Numbered from the stretch's first letter, positions 44,724-53,690 are shown. The stretch: DNA of 64,000 nucleotides from Abyssibacter sp036156195 (GCA_036156195.1 JAYZUZ010000018.1:1-64000), one strand, 5' to 3'. Notes: generated from the letters alone by a model not told the origin. A program made the numbers and translations.

Positions 44724-45637
44724 TGCAGCGACTCATCCTGCTCTCGGCCCTCGCCGTGCTGGGAGCCTGTCTGGGCGCTCAGTCCTCGGGCGCGGTGGCA
44801 GCGGAAGGCCCACTGTGCACACCCGGCCTGCACACACTCAGCCTGGAGCATGACGGCCGGAGCCGGTCCTATCAGCTGTACGTCCCGGATGGCGCCAGCG
44901 CCGGGCAGCCGGTTCCCCTGGTTGTGGGCCTGCATGGTGGCTGGGGCACCGGGGAGGGCTTTGGCGAACAAAGTGGTCTCATGGCCTTGGCGCGCAGCAA
45001 GCGCTTTGCACTGGCGCTGCCAGACGGCATCTGGCGTGCCTGGAACGCCGGCAGCTGCTGTGGCCGCCCCGCCCGCAAGCAGTTCGATGACGTGGGCTTT
45101 ATCGCCCGTCTGACCGGGAAGCTGGAAGGTGCCGCCTGTATCGCCAATGACCAAACCTTTGGTACGGGCTTCTCCAACGGAGCCATGCTCTTGCAGCGCA
45201 TCGTCTGCGAGCGCGACGATGTCTTTGATGCCATCGCCCCCGTTGCGGGCCCCTTGATGCTTGCGCAGTGCTCGAAGCCCAGCGCCGTACCCGCCCTGCT
45301 CATCCGTGGCGCCGACGACCCCCGAATTCCCCTGGCGGGGGGAGACTACGATGGCAGTTACCGCGCCTCGCTTAACGAGATGACGCAGTCACTCATCGAG
45401 CGGAACGGCTGCGACATCAGCAAGGCCTCCCCACTGCGCGTCCACGGTGCCGATTGTCAGCGCTACGCTGCCTGCGCCAGTGGTCACCCGGTTTTGCGCT
45501 GTACAGTTGCCGATACGGGCCATCAATGGCCGGGCGGCAAGACATTCCTCGTCGACAAGCTCGGCCCCAATCCCGGCCGGTTCAAAGCCACCGAGCAGAT
45601 CTGGCGCTTTTTCCAGAACCAGGACGCATCCAACTGA
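44723..45637 (+). CDS. Secreted PHB-depolymerase/feruloyl-esterase-like lipoprotein
   Basis: 304 residues. The start ATG overlaps the previous stop (TAATG). An N-terminal signal (LILLSALAVLGACLG) ends in a possible lipobox VLGAC, so it may be a lipoprotein; the residues after it could also support ordinary cleavage. The LpqC/esterase fold shows VVGLHGGWGTGEGF, nucleophile GFSNGAML, Asp in GADDPRIP and His in DTGHQWPGG, plus several paired cysteines. It may act on a lipid ester in the periplasm or outer membrane. It is within the megasynthase operon. Confidence 0.8.
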   Translation: MQRLILLSALAVLGACLGAQSSGAVAAEGPLCTPGLHTLSLEHDGRSRSYQLYVPDGASAGQPVPLVVGLHGGWGTGEGFGEQSGLMALARSKRFALALPDGIWRAWNAGSCCGRPARKQFDDVGFIARLTGKLEGAACIANDQTFGTGFSNGAMLLQRIVCERDDVFDAIAPVAGPLMLAQCSKPSAVPALLIRGADDPRIPLAGGDYDGSYRASLNEMTQSLIERNGCDISKASPLRVHGADCQRYAACASGHPVLRCTVADTGHQWPGGKTFLVDKLGPNPGRFKATEQIWRFFQNQDASN

Positions 45638-46389
45638 TGTCACGCATCGTCCTGATCACTGGCGCAGCCGGCGGCATCGGCACCGTGACGGCGGAGCAGT
45701 TTGTCGATGCGGGCGACACCGTGGTGGTCAGTGACGTGAACGCAGAGGCTGCCGAACACACCGCACAGGCATTGCGCGATCGCTGCGGCCATGCGGATCG
45801 GGCCTGGGCAAAGGCCGCTGACGTGTCGAATCGCAGCGCCGTGGCGGCACTGTTCCAGGCGATACGCGAACGCCATGGCCGGCTGGACTGCGCCTTTCTC
45901 AATGCCGGCATTGGCGGGGGTGGCACGGCGCTGCTCGACACCGATGACGCGATCTGGGATGCCTGCCTGCGCGTCAATCTGGACGGAACCTACAACTGCC
46001 TCAAGCAGGCGGTTGCCCTGATGCTGGAATCAGACGGCGGTGCCATTGTCACCAACTGCTCAATCCTGGGCGTCAATGGGGGAGCCAGCGCCGCTTATAC
46101 CGCGACCAAGCACGGGATTGCCGGTCTCACCAAGTCTGTTGCCGTGGCGTATTCCGGGCGGGGCATCCGTTGCAATGCGGTCTGCCCCGGTCTCATCGAT
46201 GCGGGCCTGGGCGCGCGCACCGTCGAGGCGGGCGGTGCCAAGGCCGATGCCTTCATCAAACTGCACCCGGCCGGTCGCCCCGGTACGGCGGCGGAAGTCG
46301 CCAATGCAGTCCGCTGGCTATGCGCCCCCGAATCCAGCTTCGTCACGGGCGAGCTGCTCATGGTGGACGGCGGCTACAGCGCACGCTGA
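45637..46389 (+). CDS. Short-chain dehydrogenase/reductase (3-ketoacyl reductase-like)
   Basis: 250 residues, starting at the ATG that overlaps the esterase stop. Cofactor motif LITGAAGGIGTVTA with an Asp after strand 2 (VSDVN), which favours NAD(H). Also LNAGIGGGG, NCSILG, YTATKHG and the C-terminal GELLMVDGGYSAR of FabG-like SDRs. The last gene of the operon; it may reduce or oxidise a beta position of the chain on the carrier proteins. Confidence 0.85.
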   Translation: MSRIVLITGAAGGIGTVTAEQFVDAGDTVVVSDVNAEAAEHTAQALRDRCGHADRAWAKAADVSNRSAVAALFQAIRERHGRLDCAFLNAGIGGGGTALLDTDDAIWDACLRVNLDGTYNCLKQAVALMLESDGGAIVTNCSILGVNGGASAAYTATKHGIAGLTKSVAVAYSGRGIRCNAVCPGLIDAGLGARTVEAGGAKADAFIKLHPAGRPGTAAEVANAVRWLCAPESSFVTGELLMVDGGYSAR

Positions 46390-46417
46390 GTGGACAGCCC
46401 CTCGGCTGCCGGCCGGC

Positions 46418-47728
46418 TCAGAGCCGAACGCTGGCCGCGCTGCTGTCCAGATTGGCGACCAGATCCAGGGTTTGTGCGCCCAGCATGTCCTCTGAACAGA
46501 ACTGCTGCCAACGCGTGGCGGCGTTGGGGTCGATCTGACTGTGGAGATGAAACTTGAGGTCGCCACTCATCTTGGAGGCCGAATCCACCCCGTCGGTCAT
46601 CCGCGATTTGCTGTCGCTGTACGGGTTGATCATGTCAGGGTGGTAATCCACACCCAGGAACTGGCACAAGCGGCGCATGCTGGGCTCGGGCTGGCTCACG
46701 ACCTGCTCGTAGGAGACGGAGAACCAGCGCTCAGCCGGCACGGTTTGCCCAAACGACAGAATGTTGCGGTTGCTGACCAGCCAGATCATCTCGGCCAGCG
46801 CCGTCATGGAGAACTCACTGTTCTTCATCATCAACGGCATCATCCGGGTCAGATTCGACTCCTCGTAGGAGCGAATCATGCCGCAGGGATGTCGTGTCAA
46901 ATGAATGTACAGCGCGTCCTCGAAGCAGTCCTCGGCCTGGCGAAGAATGTCCTCGCTAAACGCATAGGTTGGCGTCTTGTCCACCAGCAGCCGGTCATCC
47001 AACCCGGTCTGGATGATGCCGAAAAACTCCCGCGTGCTCATGCCACCACGCTCGCAATCCGCAATGAATGCGCGCGCCTGGTCGCCTGTCCAATCCTGGG
47101 TCTGCATCAACGCCCGGACCGTGCCGTCGAGCAGGTGCGCACTGTGGTCGTTGCTCAGATCCTCGCGCCGCTCCGCCATGGTCGCGTACGACAACAGATG
47201 CAGTTCCGGCGGCGCGAACAAAGCCGGGTTGCCGGCTAGCATCACGCGTAGCAGCGTTGAGCCGGATCGCGGCGGTGACAGGATGAACACCGCCCGCTTG
47301 TTCTTGCGCCCCGTGGCAGGCAGCACCCGCCGTGGTTTGATCAGGCGGGAGAACGCGGCCACGTCCTCTTCGGTAATGCGGGGGCCGCTGGCTGTCACCT
47401 GGGGTGTGGCCACCACGGCAGCCGCCGCAGGCTGCGCAGCCTGTGGATTGGCCAGACGTTCAACCGTGAAATCCACCACCTGCCCGACGGTGAGGTCATC
47501 GACGTACTGCCCGTGCTGCATCAGCATGTCCTGAAAGCCGATCTTGCTGCCTAGCTGTTCCTCGATCATCACCGTCATCTGGACGAAATCGATGGAGGAA
47601 AACCCGCCGTCGGCAATCAGCCAGGTGTCGGCTGACACCGCAGCTTCGTAGTCGGAATCAATGGCCTCCAGCAGCTCGTCCACCACTGCGAAAACCGTGC
47701 GCTCAACCTCTGTTCGCTGAATCGTCAT
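46418..47728 (-). CDS. ACP-sulfotransferase fusion protein
   Basis: 436 residues. The N-terminal ACP domain (about 5-90) has its phosphopantetheine Ser at 45 in DGGFSSIDFVQM and the tail QHGQYVDDLTVGQVVDF, a close match to the free ACP nearby. An Ala/Pro linker (about 92-115) leads to a PAPS-dependent sulfotransferase domain (about 143-420), with the 5'-phosphosulfate loop SPPRSGSTLL at 151-160, LLVDKTPTYAF and the 3'-phosphate region LTRHPCGMIRSYEES. So a chain bound to this ACP can be sulfated in cis. ATG 47728 has a GGGAAGGGA upstream; longer in-frame readings lack carrier homology. Convergent with the megasynthase operon, 28 bases from its end. Confidence 0.9.
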   Translation of the reverse strand: MTIQRTEVERTVFAVVDELLEAIDSDYEAAVSADTWLIADGGFSSIDFVQMTVMIEEQLGSKIGFQDMLMQHGQYVDDLTVGQVVDFTVERLANPQAAQPAAAAVVATPQVTASGPRITEEDVAAFSRLIKPRRVLPATGRKNKRAVFILSPPRSGSTLLRVMLAGNPALFAPPELHLLSYATMAERREDLSNDHSAHLLDGTVRALMQTQDWTGDQARAFIADCERGGMSTREFFGIIQTGLDDRLLVDKTPTYAFSEDILRQAEDCFEDALYIHLTRHPCGMIRSYEESNLTRMMPLMMKNSEFSMTALAEMIWLVSNRNILSFGQTVPAERWFSVSYEQVVSQPEPSMRRLCQFLGVDYHPDMINPYSDSKSRMTDGVDSASKMSGDLKFHLHSQIDPNAATRWQQFCSEDMLGAQTLDLVANLDSSAASVRL

Positions 47729-47987
47729 TCCCTTCCCAACCGTGCGTGCCAGTCCCTGGGCCCGTCGGGTTGCAGCGCCCCTTGCGGGGTCGTCCCAACC
47801 AGCGGCGACAGGCCGCTCGATTGCCGCAGCCCATGGCGCGACAGACAATCTCGACGTTGCAACGAGTCTAGCCAGCGGGCCTGCGAACCCCATAGGGGCA
47901 CGGTCGGGCATGGCTGTAGGACATTTCAGATAGATCGCATCGGCGGACGATGACCTACTGACCTCCATCCGCCAGCGGCAGCGCGCG

Positions 47988-48341
47988 TCACTCTGGTGCG
48001 TTTGGCTCATCCGATGGCTCCGGCCCGCCGTAGTCACGTTCGACGCGGGCAATCCGCACCCGAAACGCGGCGTACCACTGCTCGCGTCCCCGCCGACGGA
48101 CCTGCTGATGTTCGACGTGATTCCGCCAGCGCTTGATGGCCTCCAGGCTGGTCCAGTAGGACACGGTCACGCCCATCTCAGCACGGGCCGAGTCCACACC
48201 GAGAAACCCCGGCTGGCTGGCGGCCAGCTCCATCATGCGCTGCGCGGCAGCGGCGTAACCCGGCTCATCATTGCCAGTGCGCACACTGCTGAAGATGACT
48301 GCGTAGTAAGGCGGCGGGGGTGTTTGTGCAAGCAAGGTCAT
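47988..48341 (-). CDS. Antibiotic-biosynthesis-monooxygenase (ABM) domain protein
   Basis: 117 residues with a dimeric ferredoxin-like ABM fold: YYAVIFSSVR, GFLGVDSARAE and TVSYWTSLEAIKRWRNHVEH. Members include small quinone-forming oxygenases and proteins of unknown role. I start at ATG 48341 (MTLLAQTP). Upstream of the sulfotransferase gene on the same strand, with a 259-base gap in which I see no gene. Confidence 0.8.
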   Translation of the reverse strand: MTLLAQTPPPPYYAVIFSSVRTGNDEPGYAAAAQRMMELAASQPGFLGVDSARAEMGVTVSYWTSLEAIKRWRNHVEHQQVRRRGREQWYAAFRVRIARVERDYGGPEPSDEPNAPE

Positions 48342-48466
48342 GGTCACCAGCGCAGACAGATTCGACCCCAGCATTGCGGTGGACGCACCTACCGGCAAGC
48401 CCACTCGCCTGCCAGCCCCATCCGCGTCACAATCCGGAGCCTCGATTCGCGACAGGGACGTATCGC

Positions 48467-48844
48467 ATGACGCCCAGTTATTCCGAACATCCGGCGATGT
48501 TTCGTAACCACCCCTTTGGTTTCGTCCTGGCTATTCTGTTGATTCCCGCTGCCGTCGGCATCCTGATTCTGCTGTGGTGGTACCTCAAGTGCCGCTCGAC
48601 CAAGCTGTCCTTCATCGGCCGCGACCTGGTCCTCGAACGCGGCCTATTGAGCAAGAATCGAACGGAGCTCAGTGCCGTATCGGTGCGCACGGTCAATGTG
48701 TATCAGTCACTCGTCGATCGCATGATGGGCGTGGGCCGACTGTCGATTTATACGGCTGGCGACGTGCCGGAAATCGAGGTGACAGGGATTCCCCGGCCGC
48801 ATGATGTCCGGGATCTCATCAAACAGCAGCAAACCGACGCATGA
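48467..48844 (+). CDS. PH-domain membrane protein
   Basis: 125 residues: an N-terminal TM segment (FVLAILLIPAAVGILILLWWY) and a bacterial PH-like domain (about 45-120; LSFIGRDLVLERGLLSKNRTEL, SIYTAGDVPEIEV), as in YdbS/bPH_2 proteins. Function unknown. Overlaps the next gene by 4 bases. Confidence 0.75.
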   Translation: MTPSYSEHPAMFRNHPFGFVLAILLIPAAVGILILLWWYLKCRSTKLSFIGRDLVLERGLLSKNRTELSAVSVRTVNVYQSLVDRMMGVGRLSIYTAGDVPEIEVTGIPRPHDVRDLIKQQQTDA

Positions 48845-49155
48845 GCGGCGAAACCGAGCGCCAGGACCGGCGCGAAGCCTGGCGCATCGCCGTCGCGGTT
48901 GCCGTGCTCCTGGTGATCATCGCAGCCGGCGCGCTGTTCGCGTTACCGCTGATCTCGGACTTTGCGGCCCAGCACCTGACGCCGGGGGTGGGCCTCAAGT
49001 CCGCGGCTATCGCCGCCTTCGTGCTCAGCGTCATCCTGTTTGTCGTTTTTGCCGTCGCTGCCGGCGATGGGCTGATCGGCGAATTGCAGTTCATGCTGCT
49101 GGGCTTCTTTGCTTTTTTCTTCGTGCTCTGGCTGCTCATCGCCTGGATTTTCTAG
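48841..49155 (+). CDS. Hypothetical small membrane protein
   Basis: 104 residues with three hydrophobic segments (about 17-38, 53-75, 83-103) and a charged N-terminus. No family recognised. The start overlaps the PH-domain gene (ATGA), so the two probably work together. Confidence 0.65.
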   Translation: MSGETERQDRREAWRIAVAVAVLLVIIAAGALFALPLISDFAAQHLTPGVGLKSAAIAAFVLSVILFVVFAVAAGDGLIGELQFMLLGFFAFFFVLWLLIAWIF

Positions 49156-49182
49156 GCCGATGACCTCCCCTCGGACACTTTG

Positions 49183-49653
49183 ATGACCCTGACCAACGTT
49201 TATCAGAAGCTCAAGTCGCTGGGCGGACTGTTCGCCACGCTGGGCATCACGCTCGACACAGCGGAATCTGCCCCTTTAACTCGCATGACCATCACATCAG
49301 CCATGCAGGGCGGACCCGGTGTCGCCCACGGCGGTGCGGTCATGGCCCTGCTCGACACCGCCCTGGGCATGCAGGCGCTGGACGTCGCGCTCAAACGCGG
49401 CTGCGCGACCAGCACCGTGGAGATGAAGGTGAATTTCCTGCGCCCTGCACCGGTCGGCAGTCAGCTCTACACACAGACCGAGGTGCAGTCCGAGGGCAAG
49501 TCGCTACTGGTCGTGACGGGGACCGCGTTCGACCAGGCCAGCGACCGGGCCGTCGCTTTTGCGGTTGGGACATTCAATGTCTACAAGCCGAACCGGCGCA
49601 CCAATGAGCACCCGATGCCGGACGCTGAGCCAGTCGCGAGCCCGGTTGAATAA
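49183..49653 (+). CDS. PaaI-type hotdog thioesterase
   Basis: 156 residues, probably hydrolysing acyl- or aryl-CoA thioesters. Shown by GGPGVAHGGAVMALLDTALGMQ (active-site loop with HGG) and TVEMKVNFLRPAPVGSQL. ATG 49183 is chosen over the adjacent TTG. Lies 27 bases after the small membrane protein. Confidence 0.85.
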   Translation: MTLTNVYQKLKSLGGLFATLGITLDTAESAPLTRMTITSAMQGGPGVAHGGAVMALLDTALGMQALDVALKRGCATSTVEMKVNFLRPAPVGSQLYTQTEVQSEGKSLLVVTGTAFDQASDRAVAFAVGTFNVYKPNRRTNEHPMPDAEPVASPVE

Positions 49654-49658
49654 GCGGC

Positions 49659-49850
49659 TCAGGCCTCCGGCGGCGCCGCCCATTGCTTGAGCTTGCGGTA
49701 CAGCGTGGACGGACTGACCCCCAGGTGTGCAGCCGCCATCGGCACATTGCCCTCGCAAATCGATATCGCCTGCGTGACGGCCTGTTTTTCCACGCGCCAC
49801 AGTGGCTGTATCTCTGTGACGGACCGCCCCTGGCTGCCGCGTCCAGGCTA
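49659..49850 (-). pseudogene. 3' fragment of a sigma54-activator gene (Fis-type HTH)
   Basis: Read on the minus strand, about 63 codons end in VEKQAVTQAISICEGNVP, MAAAHLGVSPSTLYRKLKQW and a TGA at 49659-49661. This is the DNA-binding C-terminus of an NtrC-type activator and nearly matches the end of the intact regulator at 54884-56326 (over about 45 residues most are identical; DNA roughly three quarters alike by eye). An in-frame TAG at 49851-49853 and no homology beyond show that the receiver and AAA+ parts are missing. Confidence 0.88.
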
Positions 49851-49985
49851 ACAAATCCCTCTCGCGTGGCGGGCGTCTTAACGTAGATTTCGCAATCTGA
49901 TCGCTACCCTCACTGAATCTTGACGCCCCACCGCAGACGTTCGATGCGCCGCCACCCGGCTCATCCCCAGACAGGAGCCTGACTA

Positions 49986-50759
49986 TTGAAAGCCGTCATT
50001 CTTGCCGGCGGACTGGGTACGCGCTTGTCAGAAGAGACCGGCACACGGCCCAAGCCCATGGTGACCATCGGTGACATGCCAATTCTTTGGCACATCATGA
50101 AGCTGTACAGCCATCATGGCATCCATGACTTCATCATCTGCCTTGGTTACAAGGGCCACATCATCAAGCAATTCTTCGCCGAATATGCGCTTCATCGGGC
50201 TGATGTGACGTTCAATTTCCGCGACAGCAGTCAGACGATTCACCGCCACTCTCTGGAACCCTGGCAAGTGACGCTCGTTGACACCGGCAAGCACACCCAA
50301 GTCGGCGGCCGGATCGCACGCATACTCCCGTGGGTAGAGAACGACGAGGCCTTTTGCCTCACCTATGGCGACGGCGTCGCGAATATCGACCTGACCGCCT
50401 TGGTCGCCCAGCACCAACAGTCAGGCGCCTTGGCAACGGTGACGGCAGTTCAACCTCCCGGACGGTTCGGTGCCCTGCGTGCAGACGGCGACCGCGTCAT
50501 CAGCATGCGTGAAAAGCCCAACGGGGACGATGGTTGGATCAATGGAGGATTCTTCGTCCTCAGTCCCAAGATCGATCGCTATCTCGACGGTGACAGCTGT
50601 GTCTGGGAACGCGAGCCGATGCAGGCGCTGGCGGCTGAAGGCCAGCTCAACATGTACCGTCACACCGGATTCTGGCAACCCATGGACACGCTGCGCGACC
50701 GCCACTTGCTGGAGTCACTGTGGGCGGATGGGTCGGCGCCCTGGAAGCTCTGGACATGA
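49986..50759 (+). CDS. rfbF: Glucose-1-phosphate cytidylyltransferase
   Basis: 257 residues, the normal length. Makes CDP-glucose from CTP and glucose 1-phosphate. Shown by MKAVILAGGLGTRLSEETG, RPKPMVTIGDMPILWHIM, FCLTYGDGVANID and WINGGFFVLSP. The start is a TTG preceded by AGGAG. First gene of a five-gene cassette whose members overlap by 4 bases each. Confidence 0.92.
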   Translation: MKAVILAGGLGTRLSEETGTRPKPMVTIGDMPILWHIMKLYSHHGIHDFIICLGYKGHIIKQFFAEYALHRADVTFNFRDSSQTIHRHSLEPWQVTLVDTGKHTQVGGRIARILPWVENDEAFCLTYGDGVANIDLTALVAQHQQSGALATVTAVQPPGRFGALRADGDRVISMREKPNGDDGWINGGFFVLSPKIDRYLDGDSCVWEREPMQALAAEGQLNMYRHTGFWQPMDTLRDRHLLESLWADGSAPWKLWT

Positions 50760-51808
50760 GTCGAAAACGCATTCTTATCGTGGGAAACATGGGCTATGTC
50801 GGACCGGTGCTTTGTCGTCATCTGCGAGCCTGCTGGCCGGAAGCCGAACTCATCGGGGTGGACGCTGCCTGGTTTGCCCATTGCCTGGCCACAAAGGAGT
50901 TGCCGGAGCGCGTTCTAGACCAACAGTGGTTCTTAGACGCGCGTGACCTGACCCTCGAACAGCTGCGTGGAGTCACCGCTGTGATCTACCTAGCGGCCGT
51001 CTCCAATGACCCGATGGGGGCGTCATTCGAGGACATCACCCTGGCTATCAACCGGGACGCAGCGGCAAGACTCGCGGCGCTTGCTCGCAGGGCTCGAGTC
51101 AGGCATTTCGTCTACGCCTCGAGCTGCAGCGTGTACGGCTTTGCGGAGGACGGGCACCCGCGCACGGAGACCGATGCCTTGGATCCATTGACAGCCTACG
51201 CGCGCTCCAAGGTAGAGACCGAGCAAATCCTCGCGGGCAGTGACGACGGGCAGATGGTGACAACCTGCCTGCGATTCGCCACCGCCTGTGGCCGATCGCC
51301 CCGGCTGCGACTGGACCTGGTCCTCAATGATTTCGTCGCCGCTGCGATAACCTCTGGCGAAATTCAGGTGCTTAGCGACGGTTCGCCCTGGCGCCCGCTG
51401 ATTGATGTTGCCGACATGGCACGCGCGTTGGCGTGGGCAGTGGAACGCCCCATCGAGAATGGCGGCAGCATGCTGATCGTCAACGCGGGCTCCGACTGCT
51501 GGAACTACCAGGTTCGTGATCTGGCACAGGCTGTTGCCAGTCACACCCAGTCCCATGTGTCGATCAACCAGGCCGCACCTCCCGATCAGCGCTCCTACCG
51601 CGTGGACTTCTCGCGGTTCCGCGATCTGGCCCCCGACCACCAGCCCCGCGTGGACCTGAGTACAAGCGTGGCAGGCCTGATCGAGCAAGTCAGCACTATG
51701 AACCTAGGTCAAGACTGTTTCCGAAGCTCTCGCTACGTGCGCCTGAACGTGCTACGCGAAAGCGTCGCGGAGGGGCGCATGAGCACAGCACTCCGGTGGT
51801 CAACATGA
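50756..51808 (+). CDS. NAD-dependent nucleotide-sugar epimerase/dehydratase
   Basis: 350 residues of the extended SDR family. NAD loop ILIVGNMGYVGPVL, VYASSCSVYG (catalytic Ser/Thr region) and YARSK (Tyr-Lys pair), with VNAGSDCWNYQV late. It is not a typical CDP-glucose 4,6-dehydratase by length or motifs, so the exact sugar is open. ATG 50756 overlaps the rfbF stop. Confidence 0.85.
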   Translation: MSRKRILIVGNMGYVGPVLCRHLRACWPEAELIGVDAAWFAHCLATKELPERVLDQQWFLDARDLTLEQLRGVTAVIYLAAVSNDPMGASFEDITLAINRDAAARLAALARRARVRHFVYASSCSVYGFAEDGHPRTETDALDPLTAYARSKVETEQILAGSDDGQMVTTCLRFATACGRSPRLRLDLVLNDFVAAAITSGEIQVLSDGSPWRPLIDVADMARALAWAVERPIENGGSMLIVNAGSDCWNYQVRDLAQAVASHTQSHVSINQAAPPDQRSYRVDFSRFRDLAPDHQPRVDLSTSVAGLIEQVSTMNLGQDCFRSSRYVRLNVLRESVAEGRMSTALRWST

Positions 51809-52386
51809 GGTTCTTCTCGACTGCGATCCATGGCGCCATGCGGATAGCGCTAGAGCCGCATGCTGATGAGCGTGGACAATTTGCCCGCAGCTTCTGCAGC
51901 AAGGAATTCGCTGCGGCGGGCTTACCCACGCAGTTTTGCCAGAGCAACCTCTCGCAATCGGTACAGGCAGGGACGCTACGCGGCATGCATTACCAACTGG
52001 CGCCGCATGCCGAAGGCAAGCTGATCCGCTGCACAACGGGCAGCTTGCTTGATGTCATCGTCGATGTGCGACCGGATTCACCCAGCTTCCGCCAGCACGT
52101 CACCGCGACGCTGTCTGCCGAGAATCAGGTGGCCCTGTATCTGCCACCTGGTGTAGCCCATGGTTTTCTGACCCTGTTGCCGCATACCGAAGCACATTAC
52201 TGGGTGACAGCTGCCTACGCCCCGGACGCAGAAAGAGGTTTTAGGTATGACGATCCGTGGCTAGGCATTACCTGGCCCCAAGTGCCTCGCGTTCTGTCTG
52301 ACAAGGATGCTGCATGGCCCGCTTATGACCCTGACTTTCATCGATTGGATCGGCTCTCAGGCTTGGCCGGGGCGCCAAACACATGA
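51805..52386 (+). CDS. dTDP-4-dehydrorhamnose 3,5-epimerase-like protein
   Basis: 193 residues with the RmlC cupin fold: DERGQFARSF, SNLSQSVQAGTLRGMHYQ (catalytic His), YLPPGVAHGFLTL and YDDPWLGITWP. Acts on a 4-keto-6-deoxy nucleotide sugar, presumably made by the preceding enzymes. Start ATG overlaps the previous TGA. Confidence 0.9.
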   Translation: MRFFSTAIHGAMRIALEPHADERGQFARSFCSKEFAAAGLPTQFCQSNLSQSVQAGTLRGMHYQLAPHAEGKLIRCTTGSLLDVIVDVRPDSPSFRQHVTATLSAENQVALYLPPGVAHGFLTLLPHTEAHYWVTAAYAPDAERGFRYDDPWLGITWPQVPRVLSDKDAAWPAYDPDFHRLDRLSGLAGAPNT

Positions 52387-53690
52387 TTCTGGTCGACACC
52401 GCACTGCGGCAGCGCGAGCAGTCAGGGCAACCCATCCGAGTCGGCCTATTGGGTGCGGGTTTCATGGCACGCGGGATCATCCGCCAGATCATGACGACTG
52501 TGCCTGGCATGATCGTGGTCGCTGTGGCCAATCGCAGCGTTGACAGGGCCGTACGCGCGCTGGCTGCAGTGGACGGCATCGCGACTCCAGTCGTCGAAAC
52601 TGCCGATCGTTTCGAGCAGGCCATTCGTCAGCACGGGCGGGTAGTCACCGCCGACCCCGCGCTGCTGTGCGCCAGCCCCCAGGTCGATGTCATCATCGAC
52701 GCAACCGGAGCGATCGAATACGGTGCCCGCACGACGCTGCTGGCCTTTGATGAGGGCAAGCCGGTGGTTTCGATGAATGCCGAGCTCGATGCCACAGTCG
52801 GACCCGAACTGCAGCGTAGGGCAACCCAGGCCGGCGTGTTGTTCACTGCTGCAGACGGCGATCAACCAGGCGTGCAGATGAACCTGCTGAGGTTTGTTCG
52901 CTCCATCGGACTGACGCCAAGGGTCTGCGGCAACATCAAAGGACTGCAAGACCCCTACCGGACGCCGACCACGCAACAGGCGTTCGCTGAACGATGGGGG
53001 CAGAACGCCCATATGGTGACGAGCTTTGCGGACGGCACCAAAATCAGTTTCGAACAGACCATCGTTGCAAATGCCACTGGCATGAGTATCGAATCCAGGG
53101 GGATGCGCGGCGCTGCACACCCAGGGCATATTGACAGCCTCACCTCGGCCTACGACATCGACCAGCTCCGCGCCTGCGGCGGTGTCGTCGACTACGTCGT
53201 CGGCGCGCAGCCCGGTCCGGGCGTCTTTGTTCTGGCTAGCCATGACGACCCGATTCAGCAGCACTATCTGCAACTCTACAAGCTCGGGGAGGGCCCGCTA
53301 TACACCTTTTACACGCCCTACCACCTGTGCCATTTCGAGGTTCCCTTATCAGCAGCGCGCGCCCTTCTGTTTGGCGATGCGGTTTTGCAGGCACGATTGG
53401 CTGCCCCCAGCATTGATGTCGTTGCCACCGCCAAACGAGACCTCAAGGCAGGAGAGGTGTTGGACGGGTTGGGGGGGTACATGACGTACGGTCAATGCGA
53501 GCGCCATGACGTCGTTCGTCAGCAGCAGCTGCTTCCAATGGGGCTGGCCGAGGGGTGTCGACTCACACGGGACCTGTCCCGCGATACCGTACTGAGCATG
53601 GCCGATATCACGCGTCCCCCAGGACGGCTAATCGACGAATTGCGTATGTCTCAGGACACACACTACCCGGTCGCACAGCACACGCCATGA
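52383..53690 (+). CDS. DRL-like NAD(P)H oxidoreductase with SAF domain
   Basis: 435 residues. An N-terminal Rossmann domain (VGLLGAGFMARGIIRQIM) related to homoserine dehydrogenase, a catalytic middle part (TAADGDQPGVQMN, NIKGLQDPYRTP, FEQTIVANATGM) and a C-terminal SAF domain (VVATAKRDLKAGEVLDGLGGY). This layout and length match the family that includes Brucella DRL, a DXP reductoisomerase unrelated to Dxr. A normal dxr lies at 10719-11921, so here it more likely reduces a sugar in this cassette. 4-base overlaps at both ends. Confidence 0.75.
   Translation: MILVDTALRQREQSGQPIRVGLLGAGFMARGIIRQIMTTVPGMIVVAVANRSVDRAVRALAAVDGIATPVVETADRFEQAIRQHGRVVTADPALLCASPQVDVIIDATGAIEYGARTTLLAFDEGKPVVSMNAELDATVGPELQRRATQAGVLFTAADGDQPGVQMNLLRFVRSIGLTPRVCGNIKGLQDPYRTPTTQQAFAERWGQNAHMVTSFADGTKISFEQTIVANATGMSIESRGMRGAAHPGHIDSLTSAYDIDQLRACGGVVDYVVGAQPGPGVFVLASHDDPIQQHYLQLYKLGEGPLYTFYTPYHLCHFEVPLSAARALLFGDAVLQARLAAPSIDVVATAKRDLKAGEVLDGLGGYMTYGQCERHDVVRQQQLLPMGLAEGCRLTRDLSRDTVLSMADITRPPGRLIDELRMSQDTHYPVAQHTP

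Noticed and set aside
46390..46430. Hairpin between the convergent SDR and sulfotransferase genes
   Set aside because: Only a 6-bp stem (TCGGCT/AGCCGA), large loop and no T-run; not supportable as a terminator.
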